DNA from: an uncultured Pseudomonadota bacterium
Lineage (GTDB): Bacteria; Pseudomonadota; Gammaproteobacteria; Methylococcales; Methylomonadaceae
Assembly: GCA_903870545.1 (NCBI GenBank)
Contig: CAIQDI010000024.1
Coordinates: 106,948-170,947, forward strand
Direction of reading: 5' to 3'
Length of the DNA: 64,000 nt
The position numbers and the translations under genes are program-made. Under the pieces are notes generated by a model. The model had not been told where the DNA came from. It worked only from the letters and a program-made list of their open reading frames with translations, and made no database searches. Positions 46,103 to 54,526 of the stretch are shown here, piece by piece; positions within the stretch are counted from its first letter, which is position 1; each line of letters opens with the position of its first letter.

Positions 46103-46912
46103 TTAATGACTGTGTGCGGCAAGCCACGTTAATTCCGATTCCGAAAAACCCGCCGCACGGCGTAATTCACGATTAAAATTGGCTTTCAAATGACCGCCTT
46201 TTTCGTCGTAATACGCCAGCAACAATCTTTGATAATGACGTTCAGCATTCACGCTTTTTTCTTCGCAAAGTTGGTTAAACCATTTTGAACCCAGCGCAAC
46301 GTGACCGACTTCATCATTCAAAATGCGCGTCAAAATTGCCACCGCATCGTCGTCACCAACTTGTTTAAATTTCTCAATTAACGGCGGCGCAACATCTAAA
46401 CCGTGCGCTTCCATATTGCGCGGCACTAACGCCAATCGAATTAAAATATCGTGCGCCGTGTGTTGCGCTAAATCCCACAAGCCGCTGTGTGCGGGCAAAT
46501 CACCGTAATCAATGTCTGATTTTTGCAATCGTCCGCGCAACAACGAAAAATGCTGTGCTTCTTCGTCCGCCACGCGCAACCAATCGCGGTAAAATTCTTC
46601 CGGCAAATTCCGAAACCGATAAATAATATCCCACGCCAAATAAATCGCCACAAATTCAACGTGAGCAATCGCATGAAAAAACGCCGCCAATCCTGCTGGC
46701 GTGGTGAATTTACGTTTAGGCATATCGCGTGGCGGCAACAAAATCGGACGTTCTGGAAAACGCACATTTTCAATCAGACGCACCGAATTCAACGATTCAA
46801 AATTCAATTCGCCATTCATCGCCAGCCGTTGCGCTTCGTGCGTTAACGCGAGTAATTGTTCACAATCAGGGTTATGCAACGCCTTTTCCGCGTAATCAAA
46901 AATGTTGGGCAT
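46103..46912 (-). CDS. DUF455 ferritin-like protein
   Basis: A 269-residue protein of the DUF455 family with a ferritin-like four-helix fold. Di-iron ligands are suggested by AHVEFVAIYLAWD, DEEAQHFSLL and NDEVGHVALG, which contain the ExxH-type pairs. The reaction is unknown; some relatives are discussed as hydroxylases. The gene follows the phosphorylase gene by three bases and is probably cotranscribed with it. Confidence 0.85.
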   Translation of the reverse strand: MPNIFDYAEKALHNPDCEQLLALTHEAQRLAMNGELNFESLNSVRLIENVRFPERPILLPPRDMPKRKFTTPAGLAAFFHAIAHVEFVAIYLAWDIIYRFRNLPEEFYRDWLRVADEEAQHFSLLRGRLQKSDIDYGDLPAHSGLWDLAQHTAHDILIRLALVPRNMEAHGLDVAPPLIEKFKQVGDDDAVAILTRILNDEVGHVALGSKWFNQLCEEKSVNAERHYQRLLLAYYDEKGGHLKANFNRELRRAAGFSESELTWLAAHSH

Positions 46913-46915
46913 TTT

Positions 46916-47656
46916 TTAATACGCAGCAATAAAAGTCTGTAACAAAATCGCGGCATTCGCCATACCGTGATGCAAATTTTCTTCAATTTCTGCCATCGTA
47001 ATTTCCCCCGCCGTTTTGCCCGCGCCCCAATTCGCCATCACTGCTAATGCCGCGTAATCCATGCCGAGTTCTTTCGCCAAAATCGCTTCGGGCATTCCCG
47101 TCATACCGACCAAATCACAGCCGTCACGTTCCATGCGAGCAATTTCCGCCGCCGTTTCTAATCGGGGACCTTGCGTGCAACCGTAAGTGCCAATTGGACA
47201 AACTTTTAAATTCGCCGTCGCGGCAGCAGTAATCAAGCCTGCGCGTAATTTTTGGCTGTACGGAAAAGTGAAATCGACGTGCGTCACATTGCCATCTTCA
47301 CCATCGAAAAACGTGTGTTCACGCGAATAACTATAATCAATAATTTGATCAGGAATCGCCAACGCCGCCGGAATCATTTCAGCGGTAATGCCACCCACCG
47401 CCGCGACGGCAATAATATCTTGCACGCCCAAATGTTTTAACGCCCACGCATTGGCGCGATAGTTAATTTTATGCGGTGGAATCGCGTGCGGATTGCCGTG
47501 ACGCGCCAAAAAAATCACGCTTTTATTGTGAATTTCACCGATGACAAAATCCGCTGACGGTTTGCCATAAGGCGTGTTGACGGTTTCGTGGCGAATGATG
47601 TTCAAATCGGCGAGTTGGCTTAAACCAGTGCCGCCAATAATGGCTAATGTTGTCAT
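46916..47656 (-). CDS. S-methyl-5'-thioinosine phosphorylase (MTAP/PNP family)
   Basis: Purine-nucleoside phosphorylase family enzyme of methylthio-nucleoside salvage. I use the ATG at 47656 (MTTLAIIGGTGLSQL), preceded by AGAGA, giving 246 residues. Motifs are the phosphate loop GGTGLS, RHGNPHAIPPHKINYRAN, TYGCTQGPRLETAAEI and GMTGMPEA. The MPEA form is found in Pseudomonas methylthioinosine phosphorylase, while methylthioadenosine phosphorylases usually have a different residue pattern there, so I favour methylthioinosine as substrate. Confidence 0.87.
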   Translation of the reverse strand: MTTLAIIGGTGLSQLADLNIIRHETVNTPYGKPSADFVIGEIHNKSVIFLARHGNPHAIPPHKINYRANAWALKHLGVQDIIAVAAVGGITAEMIPAALAIPDQIIDYSYSREHTFFDGEDGNVTHVDFTFPYSQKLRAGLITAAATANLKVCPIGTYGCTQGPRLETAAEIARMERDGCDLVGMTGMPEAILAKELGMDYAALAVMANWGAGKTAGEITMAEIEENLHHGMANAAILLQTFIAAY

Positions 47657-47698
47657 GTTTTTTCTCTCTAAAAAGGTCAAAAGGAAGGGTGTTTAGTT

Positions 47699-48181
47699 TT
47701 AGGTTGAGCCGCTGCGAAAACCCGTTTTTTTCAAAATTTTGGTGCTGTAAAGAACGTCATTGCCCAAATTAAAATCGCCTAATAATGCCGAAATTTGAGC
47801 AATTTGTTGATTTACCTCGTCCTGACTTTTACCGTGAACCATCGCAAATAAGTTGTAATTCCAATCGGGTAAATGGCGCGGACGATGATAACAATGGCTG
47901 ACAAAAAGCAGTTTTCCAATTTGTTCGCCGAGCGCGTCAACGTGTTCATCCGGCACATTCCACACCGTCATACCGTTGAAACGATAACCCAATTTGTAAT
48001 GATTTGGCACGCCGCCAATGCGACGAATCACACCACTTTTTTGCATCGCGGTCAATCGCGCCATCACCATTTCAACCGGTAAATTTAATTGTTCCGCAAT
48101 CGCATGATAAGGCTGCGACACCAACGGCAAACCGGCTTGCGTGGCTCGCATAATCGTTAAATCTATTGCGTCAAAATCCAT
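47699..48181 (-). CDS. Siroheme decarboxylase-like subunit (NirG/NirH, AhbA/B family)
   Basis: A 160-residue Lrp/AsnC-type protein. The N-terminus is a helix-turn-helix (YHAIAEQLNLPVEMVMARL) followed by RRIGGVPNHYKLGYRFNG, and the C-terminal part has HCYHRPRHLPDWNYNLFAMV, a signature of the NirD/L/G/H siroheme decarboxylases of heme d1 or alternative heme synthesis. It is adjacent to a partner gene with no space between them. No other nir gene is visible, so the pathway remains open. Confidence 0.88.
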   Translation of the reverse strand: MDFDAIDLTIMRATQAGLPLVSQPYHAIAEQLNLPVEMVMARLTAMQKSGVIRRIGGVPNHYKLGYRFNGMTVWNVPDEHVDALGEQIGKLLFVSHCYHRPRHLPDWNYNLFAMVHGKSQDEVNQQIAQISALLGDFNLGNDVLYSTKILKKTGFRSGST

Positions 48182-48637
48182 TCACGCCTCCAATTTCAGA
48201 CCGATAAAATACTCGTTCAACTTCGGCATATTATAAACGCGCAAACCGGTTTGATGTTCAATCGCCGCGAGCGTTTCGGCAAGTTGTTCGGGCGTTTCTG
48301 TTGCCACCACAAACCACATATTGAGTTCATGATTTCGTGCGTAATTGTGCGCGACTTCGGGAAATGAATTTACAATTTCAGTCACGTTTTCAAAATCCAT
48401 TTCAGGCACTTTTATCGCCGCCAACGTCAACGCGCCACCCATTCGTTCTGCATTGTACAACGCGCCAAATCGGGAAAGCGTGCCATTTTCGAGCAGATTT
48501 TTCAGTCGTTTCAAAACGTCCGATTCCGTCAACCCTAATTCATTGGCAACTTGCAAATAAGGCGCGTCACAAATGGGAAAACCATCTTGCAAATGGTTTA
48601 TCAATCGCGCATCGATGTCGTCGTAAGATTTAGCCAT
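48182..48637 (-). CDS. Siroheme decarboxylase-like subunit (NirD/NirL, AhbA/B family)
   Basis: A 151-residue Lrp/AsnC-type protein, start MAKSYDDIDARLIN at 48637. The DNA-binding-like domain (YLQVANELGLTESDVLKRL) precedes FGALYNAERMGG and HNYARNHELNMWFVV, the conserved segment of NirD/NirL-type subunits. It sits directly before the second subunit gene and overlaps the flavin reductase gene by 8 bp. Together the pair probably converts siroheme to didecarboxysiroheme. Confidence 0.88.
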   Translation of the reverse strand: MAKSYDDIDARLINHLQDGFPICDAPYLQVANELGLTESDVLKRLKNLLENGTLSRFGALYNAERMGGALTLAAIKVPEMDFENVTEIVNSFPEVAHNYARNHELNMWFVVATETPEQLAETLAAIEHQTGLRVYNMPKLNEYFIGLKLEA

Positions 48638-49121
48638 GTTTGACTTCACTCAATTCCCGAAAATCGCCACGATGATAAACCAGCGGCTGACCGTCTCGCA
48701 CTTCACTTTTTTGAATTTCGCCAATGACAATGAAATGAAAACCCGCGTGAATTTTTTGAACTAATTTGCAATCGAGCGACACCAAACTTTCACTTAAAAG
48801 CGGTGCGCCTGTTGCGCTGATATGCCAAGGATTTGTTGAAAAACGCTCTTCCATACTCGCGCCACCTGCAAATTGTCGCGCCGTTTTTTCTTGATGAACG
48901 GTTAAAAAATTCATCGCAAAACATTGGCTTTCATCAATACCTAAAACCGTTTCGGCGTGGATATTCAGGCAACATAAAATTTGAGCAAAATCCGCCGTCA
49001 AACAACTAAACGCGCTCACGGTCATGCCTTGCAAACCATGCGTTTTTGAATTTGTCGTGACAACGCCAACGCCTTGTGTCCAACATTGAATCGCTTGTTT
49101 AAATTCTGCGGGGTTAATCAC
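48630..49121 (-). CDS. Flavin reductase-like FMN-binding protein
   Basis: A 163-residue split-barrel flavoprotein of the HpaC/RutF type, with the VGVVTTNSKTHGLQGMTVSA motif, CCLNIHAETV, FAMNFLT, and LDCKLVQKIHAGFHFIVIGE. It would supply reduced flavin or pass electrons to a partner enzyme. It overlaps both neighbours by 8 bp, so it is embedded in the operon with the siroheme decarboxylase pair. The partner enzyme is not identified. Confidence 0.85.
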   Translation of the reverse strand: MINPAEFKQAIQCWTQGVGVVTTNSKTHGLQGMTVSAFSCLTADFAQILCCLNIHAETVLGIDESQCFAMNFLTVHQEKTARQFAGGASMEERFSTNPWHISATGAPLLSESLVSLDCKLVQKIHAGFHFIVIGEIQKSEVRDGQPLVYHRGDFRELSEVKHG

Positions 49122-50022
49122 GTTTTTTTCTCGCTAATTTTTTCGCAGCTTTTTCAGCGCGGATAATAGTGAGTTCAGCGAGTTCAACTTCGACCACTTC
49201 GGGCGTTTCTAACGTGATGCGTCCGAGTGTTGCGCTGCGTAATTCACCGATTAGAATTTTCGACACTTTGTCCAAATCAATTTTTCCGCCCGATTTTAAA
49301 CAGCCGCGTTTTTTGCCGATGACATTGAGCAATTCAATTTCGTTTTCGGGTAAAGCGTCAAATTGAAAACGGGCTTTGAGCAAATCGGGATAGTGTTGCA
49401 ACAAATAATCGGCGACAAAAGCCGCCACATTTTCATGCGTGAAAGCGGTGTCTTTAATTGCGCCGGTCGCGGCTAAACGGTAGCCACTATTTTTGTTTTC
49501 GATATTGCCCCACAACACGCCCGGCGTATCGAATAAAACCAAACCCTCACCCAAATCAATGCGCTGTTGGTGTTTAGTGACGGCGGGTTCATCGCCTGTT
49601 TTCGCAATGGTGCGACCGGCAAGAATGTTAATAATCGTTGATTTTCCCACGTTCGGAATGCCGGTAATTAAAGCGTGTAGCGGTTTTGAACGACTTTCCA
49701 AACGCGGCACTAATTTATGACACAACGCCGTCAGTTGTTTGATTTTTTCGGGCTGACTCATCGCCACCGCCAACGTTTTCACGCCTTGTTCCCGTTCCAG
49801 ATATTCTTGCCAAATTTGAGTGCGTGATTCGTCGGCTAAATCGCATTTACTCAACACTTTGATACACGGTTTATCGCCGCGAAGAGTTGCCATGGTGGGA
49901 TTTTGGCTGCTAAACGGAATCCGTGCATCAAGAATTTCAATCATTAAATCGATGTGTTCCATTGCCGCTTTAATTTCTTTGCTGGCTTTGTGCATGTGAC
50001 CGGGAAACCATTGAATGAGCAT
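49114..50022 (-). CDS. ylqF: YlqF/RbgA-type ribosome biogenesis GTPase
   Basis: A 302-residue circularly permuted GTPase acting in large-subunit assembly. Motif order is G4 (SKCDLAD), G1 (GIPNVGKSTI) and G3 (DTPGVLWG), after an N-terminal WFPGHMHKASKEI typical of YlqF/RbgA. The C-terminal domain is basic and ends KKLARKKRD. It overlaps the flavin reductase gene by 8 bp. Confidence 0.93.
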   Translation of the reverse strand: MLIQWFPGHMHKASKEIKAAMEHIDLMIEILDARIPFSSQNPTMATLRGDKPCIKVLSKCDLADESRTQIWQEYLEREQGVKTLAVAMSQPEKIKQLTALCHKLVPRLESRSKPLHALITGIPNVGKSTIINILAGRTIAKTGDEPAVTKHQQRIDLGEGLVLFDTPGVLWGNIENKNSGYRLAATGAIKDTAFTHENVAAFVADYLLQHYPDLLKARFQFDALPENEIELLNVIGKKRGCLKSGGKIDLDKVSKILIGELRSATLGRITLETPEVVEVELAELTIIRAEKAAKKLARKKRD

Positions 50023-50035
50023 ATTTTTTGTAACC

Positions 50036-51178
50036 TTAAAAGTGAGTAATCACGGGCGCAAAACCGCCGCCGCGTGTTCGGAAATTGGTGGTTTGTCCTT
50101 GATACAATCGCGCACAAGTGAGTTGAATTTGTCCGTTATAAACGTAGGCACGACAATCGAATTTGAACGTTTCGAGCGTACCGTCAATGTCTACTTGTTG
50201 CAAACTGGGCGGCACAAAAGTTTGGGCGACGTAATCATTCGCGAGAATTTCCGCAAAAACCCGTTTGGTTAATTTATCGCCACGATAGGCGGCTTTGCTG
50301 CCGTAGCCTTTTGTCGGTTTGAAGAACAGTTGTTTACGTCCCGTCCAAAGACAATCCGCATTTTTTGCTTCAACTAAAATCGTTGGCGCAATGCCACTGA
50401 TTAAAATATCGCGTGTTTTTTCGTCCACGCGCAACGTTTCTAAAATGTTGGCATTGCTCAAAATGGTTAAATTACGTTTATCGGCATAAAGCGCGTGCGC
50501 TCTGGGATGCGGCGTAATCACTACGTTTCCTGCTAAATACGCAGCGGCTAACGCTTGCTGATTGGGTTCGAGCAACGCAAAATCGGTCAAACGGTTATAA
50601 ACCAAATCAATCGCCGTGTTTTCGTGCCACAGTTTTTGCGAGTGATAACGCAACGTTTCAGGCGCACAAATAAGCGCGTGAATGTCGTGTTGCTTAAAAA
50701 GCTGTTGGAACAAAACAAATTCGGCATAAAGATATTGTGTTTCGGGAGCATCATCGACAATCGCAATGGTGCGTAACGGTTGCGAACCGTGTGACAGTTG
50801 CCATTCACGCTGAAACATTTCGACGAATTCTTGTTCCGTTTTGGTTTCAAATCGACACGCATTCAACAACGCGCCACCGGCATTCGTGTTGATTTCAATT
50901 AGTTGCGGATTGCCTTTTTCATCAATGTGAAAATCATAACCAAAAAAAACGCCGCGTGCCTTTGGAACAAAATGCGCGGTGAGTGGCGCGTAATTCAACA
51001 CTTGTTTTTGATAAGCAGGCAGGGCGATAACGTGTTCGATGGCGACGATAATTTTCTGCAATTGTTGTAACGTTGATTTGGCGACAAATACCGACGCATT
51101 CGCAAAGATATTGTCGGGAAGTGGCACATCGAGACGCGCGAACGGGTCTCGATTTAAAGTTAAGGAATGGTAATTCAA
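50036..51178 (-). CDS. ATP-grasp-like protein of unknown substrate
   Basis: A 380-residue protein with ATP-grasp features: GVFFGYDFHIDEKGNPQLIE and INTNAGG, a glycine-rich lysine strand FFKPTKGYGSKAA, and a terminal FDCRAYVYNGQIQL plus RLYQGQTTNFRTRGGGF that resembles the metal-ATP binding end. The ligation it would catalyse is unknown. It lies one base from the dynamin-like gene and 13 bp before ylqF. Confidence 0.72.
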   Translation of the reverse strand: MNYHSLTLNRDPFARLDVPLPDNIFANASVFVAKSTLQQLQKIIVAIEHVIALPAYQKQVLNYAPLTAHFVPKARGVFFGYDFHIDEKGNPQLIEINTNAGGALLNACRFETKTEQEFVEMFQREWQLSHGSQPLRTIAIVDDAPETQYLYAEFVLFQQLFKQHDIHALICAPETLRYHSQKLWHENTAIDLVYNRLTDFALLEPNQQALAAAYLAGNVVITPHPRAHALYADKRNLTILSNANILETLRVDEKTRDILISGIAPTILVEAKNADCLWTGRKQLFFKPTKGYGSKAAYRGDKLTKRVFAEILANDYVAQTFVPPSLQQVDIDGTLETFKFDCRAYVYNGQIQLTCARLYQGQTTNFRTRGGGFAPVITHF

Positions 51179-51179
51179 A

Positions 51180-52682
51180 TTATTTTTTGAGGATTTTTTG
51201 CATTAACGCGGATTGACGCGGTGGCGTTGCCGATTGTGACATGGGGGCGGGTTGAGGCGCGACATAGTGCGGAATGGGTGCAAGTTCTGGCACGAAAATC
51301 GGTGTGGCAACCAATTCGGCAATTATTGTCGGTTCTGGAACAACGAATGTGGGCGCAAATTGATTCGCGTTAGGCGGCGTAATCGCGGTGTAAAGACTAA
51401 AATTATCGTTCAACGATTGCACTAAATCTTGGGTTTTATGAAGTAACGCCGCCAGCTGACTTTTTGTTTTTTTATTCCAGCCAATCGGGTCACTCATCGG
51501 TAACATCATGCGCGAAAAGGTGATATTTCGTTCAAATAACGCGGCTAAGTTTTCCATTAAATGCAGTTGTTTTTGGCGTTTTGTGAGCGAACGCATGGAG
51601 ATTTTAGCGACCATTTTGCTAAACAAAACGTGCGTTGGCACCATGAAAGCAATCGTGGTCAAAACCAAGGCGGAACCGACAATCGGATCAATCAATAATT
51701 CCAAAAATCCCATACCGGCGACTTCGGCAAAAACGGCCATCATGGCAAATAATCCCAACACCAGCAAACTCGAAAAAGTGGAACCTTCTTTCCAGTGGAA
51801 AATCGCGAGTTTAACTTCGTGAATCAGCACTCGTTCGACATCACGGACACTTTTTTCCAGCGAATGTAACACGCGATAAGAACGTTGCAATCCTGCGTTT
51901 GCCAACCGTTGCTCTAACAAAATAAAGTCGGTAGAAGTGGCATTTTCGAGTTGCGACGCGCCGATGAATTGCCCAATCGTTAAACCTAAATCGGCTAATT
52001 TTTTTTGCCAAACTACCGCGCCCGACGTGGTGTCATCGAACAAGTACACGAGTTTATTGCTTTCTTGTTGGCTAATCAGCGTGGTGATTAAGGCTTTCGC
52101 CAAATCCGTGGTCGAATTGAAAATATCGCAAAACACCAACACCACGTCCGATTGTTCCAAACTGTAAGTGGTCAACAAATTCGACATATCAAAATTGGTG
52201 GCGTGAATGAAATTCGGAATATCGATAAACAATTTACCTTGTAAGCGTGAACTGTTCAGCGTTTTGAGTTCCAAATAATCGTTAATGCGTTCGCCTTCGC
52301 CCTTTTTTAACGCTTCCATTTTTTGGCTGATGCGATAAAACGGATAACGATAATCCACGTCCAACGCCGTCGCGGGCAATATGGTTTGATTGGTTTGCGG
52401 ACTGTGCAATAACACCGTCGTTTTATGTGTGGCAGGAAGTTCGACGTTTAAATAACTCGCTAAAAAGGTATTTTTCGCGCCTGAATTTCCACCAATCACG
52501 CTGATGATAGGCCACCACGACGTTTGAATGGCGGTGGTGTCCTCGTTTCCGATGAGGTCTAAATCGTATTCAAATTGATCGAGTTCGTGAAATAGTTTCA
52601 CGGCATTTTGCAGCACGGCATTATCAGCAGCAAACTGACTTTGGAGATTGATTAAATGTTTACTGGCGGTTTTTTCTGTCAT
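51180..52682 (-). CDS. Dynamin-like membrane protein with degenerate P-loop
   Basis: A 500-residue protein with an N-terminal GTPase-like domain, a pair of membrane helices at about 305-355 (SLLVLGLFAMMAVFAEVAGM and ALVLTTIAFMVPTHVLFS), a helical stretch and a Pro-rich tail (PPNANQFAPTFVVPEPT). The Walker A region reads GGNSGAKNT where dynamin-like proteins have GxxxxGKS/T, so nucleotide binding may be changed. FIDIPNFIHA sits where the G3 DxPG would be. Probably a membrane-remodelling relative, perhaps catalytically altered. Confidence 0.68.
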   Translation of the reverse strand: MTEKTASKHLINLQSQFAADNAVLQNAVKLFHELDQFEYDLDLIGNEDTTAIQTSWWPIISVIGGNSGAKNTFLASYLNVELPATHKTTVLLHSPQTNQTILPATALDVDYRYPFYRISQKMEALKKGEGERINDYLELKTLNSSRLQGKLFIDIPNFIHATNFDMSNLLTTYSLEQSDVVLVFCDIFNSTTDLAKALITTLISQQESNKLVYLFDDTTSGAVVWQKKLADLGLTIGQFIGASQLENATSTDFILLEQRLANAGLQRSYRVLHSLEKSVRDVERVLIHEVKLAIFHWKEGSTFSSLLVLGLFAMMAVFAEVAGMGFLELLIDPIVGSALVLTTIAFMVPTHVLFSKMVAKISMRSLTKRQKQLHLMENLAALFERNITFSRMMLPMSDPIGWNKKTKSQLAALLHKTQDLVQSLNDNFSLYTAITPPNANQFAPTFVVPEPTIIAELVATPIFVPELAPIPHYVAPQPAPMSQSATPPRQSALMQKILKK

Positions 52683-52815
52683 TTGTTGGCACCTCTAACG
52701 AAGTAAAAAATGGAAAGCGCAAAGAATACCTAGAATGGTTGCATAATGCAAAAACAGGGTACGCGCTGTGATTTTATCATTTGCGTTATGGCGCGTTCTC
52801 GCATAGCATTTAGCC

Positions 52816-53214
52816 ATGATTTTATGGACTCGCCTGTATTTAATTATTTTGTTGGCACTGCTGCAATTCGCCGCGCCACTGATTCACGCCCACACAAATA
52901 GTGTGGCGCATTTTAGCGCGTCTATACATTTACCCGAATTTGAACAGGTCAATGCGCCTAAACATGCGCCTGAATTTCTCGCGCCAAGCGTTCAGAATGA
53001 CAACATGATTGCGATGAGTTCTGGCATTAAAAACAAAACATTGCCACTTTTACAAAGTGAAAATACGATTTTTGTGTTGTTAATCAGTGTGTTTTTTATG
53101 GCAAAAAACCAGCGTCAACTGCGTAGCTTTTTAGCCAAAACCGAACCGATTCCACACCCGCATTTTTTCAATTTAGCAGCCCCTCGCGCACCGCCATTTT
53201 TCCCGTTTTTTTAA
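52816..53214 (+). CDS. Small exported protein preceding the metal RND operon
   Basis: A 132-residue protein with a signal peptide (LYLIILLALLQFAAPLIHA), then a His-containing stretch (HTNSVAHFSASIHLPEFE), a second hydrophobic segment (FVLLISVFFMA) and a Pro/Phe-rich end. I do not recognise the family. Its place ahead of the RND genes, in the same direction, suggests a membrane accessory or metal-response protein; this is positional inference. Confidence 0.6.
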   Translation: MILWTRLYLIILLALLQFAAPLIHAHTNSVAHFSASIHLPEFEQVNAPKHAPEFLAPSVQNDNMIAMSSGIKNKTLPLLQSENTIFVLLISVFFMAKNQRQLRSFLAKTEPIPHPHFFNLAAPRAPPFFPFF

Positions 53215-53275
53215 TCGTTTAGTCACACAAGGCTGGTATACTTTGTGTCATTTTTAGCAATGACGTGGAATTTTT

Positions 53276-54526
53276 ATGTTTTTTCGTTTTTTAATACCGT
53301 TATTTTTCACCCCGATTTTCGCCTTCGCGGAAAACTTACCGCGTGTCGCGCATCACGATCCGATGATTGTGGATTCACAACTTTCACTGGCGCAATTGGT
53401 GGATTCAACCCTCGAAAAATACCCTGATTCGCAATGGCTGGATTCGTTAGAAAGCGAAGCCGCCGCTATTAAACAACGCGGCGATAGTTGGTTTTCGGGT
53501 TCAGCATTGGCTTTTTATCGTTTTCAAGAAGCCAGCAGTTTACATTTGCATTATAACGATGCGACCGTGCAAGTGCCGTTGTGGAATGTGGGTCAACGTG
53601 ACGCGCAACAACGGGTTGGCGATAAAGCGCAAGTCGATAGTTCCATGCAAGCCGCCGCCACCAAATGGCGCGTTGCCGGTTTGATTCGTGTCGCATTGTG
53701 GGATATTTCCTTGCAAGAATTACGACAACAACAAACTCAAATCGAATTAACGAACGCTGAACAATTGGTAAATGACGTAAAACGCCGCGTTCAAGCGGGC
53801 GATTTAGCGGAATCGGATTCGCTATTAGCGCAAACTGACGTGTTGCAAAAACGCTCCGTGCTGACATTGGCTGAAGCCGAAGTGATGCACGCTCGCAAGC
53901 GTTACAGTTCCATCACCCAATCGACCAAAATCCCCGCGAATTATCAAGAAACGTTGGCAAAACTAAAAGAAATCGAACAAACCCATCCTGCATTACAAGC
54001 CATAAATTCACAAATTGAACGCAAACAAGCGGAGTTGGAAGCGTTGAAACTCGTTGGTTCTGGGCAATCTAGCATCGTGATGGGTTTTAACAGCGATCGT
54101 TATAGCGCGGGAAAAGGCGGAAAGGAAATCAGTAATAATCTGGAAAGTTTGAGCCTCGGTGTCACGGTGCCATTCGGCGGCGAAAAACATCTCGCCCCAC
54201 AAACGGCGGCATTGAATGTCGACTTGAATAAACTTCGTGCCGAACATGACCAACTTTTTCGAGATTTAGAACAAGCTCACCACGAAGCTGAACATAATTT
54301 ACAAGTCAATGAAGCTGAATTAGTGATTACCAACGAATTAAAAACCGTCGCCGAAAAGCATTTGAAAATGACGAAGTTAAGTTTTTCAGTTGGTGAAATT
54401 GACTTAATTGACGTGTTAAAAATTCAATCTCAAACTCAACTCGCGGTGTTAGCTGCGAAAGAACGCGCCATCATGTTGCAACGTGATTTTGCCTTTTACA
54501 ATCAAGCGGTCGGACTTTTACCATGA
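53276..54526 (+). CDS. Outer-membrane efflux protein (CzcC/TolC family)
   Basis: A 416-residue outer-membrane channel subunit of an RND pump. A signal peptide (FLIPLFFTPIFAFA) leads to alpha-helical barrel repeats with DARQRVGD-like segments, VQAGDLAESDSLLAQTDVLQ and the matching second repeat KLSFSVGEIDLIDVLKIQSQ. It overlaps the membrane-fusion gene by ATGA. Metal specificity is not determinable. Confidence 0.88.
   Translation: MFFRFLIPLFFTPIFAFAENLPRVAHHDPMIVDSQLSLAQLVDSTLEKYPDSQWLDSLESEAAAIKQRGDSWFSGSALAFYRFQEASSLHLHYNDATVQVPLWNVGQRDAQQRVGDKAQVDSSMQAAATKWRVAGLIRVALWDISLQELRQQQTQIELTNAEQLVNDVKRRVQAGDLAESDSLLAQTDVLQKRSVLTLAEAEVMHARKRYSSITQSTKIPANYQETLAKLKEIEQTHPALQAINSQIERKQAELEALKLVGSGQSSIVMGFNSDRYSAGKGGKEISNNLESLSLGVTVPFGGEKHLAPQTAALNVDLNKLRAEHDQLFRDLEQAHHEAEHNLQVNEAELVITNELKTVAEKHLKMTKLSFSVGEIDLIDVLKIQSQTQLAVLAAKERAIMLQRDFAFYNQAVGLLP

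Noticed and set aside
48850..48890. AAATTGTCGCGCC resembling half of a RegA-type box
   Set aside because: It lies inside the flavin reductase coding region and has no second arm; the match is explained by coding sequence.
51508..52167. Plus-strand open frames opposite the dynamin-like gene
   Set aside because: Antisense shadows; composition follows the codon pattern of the minus-strand gene.
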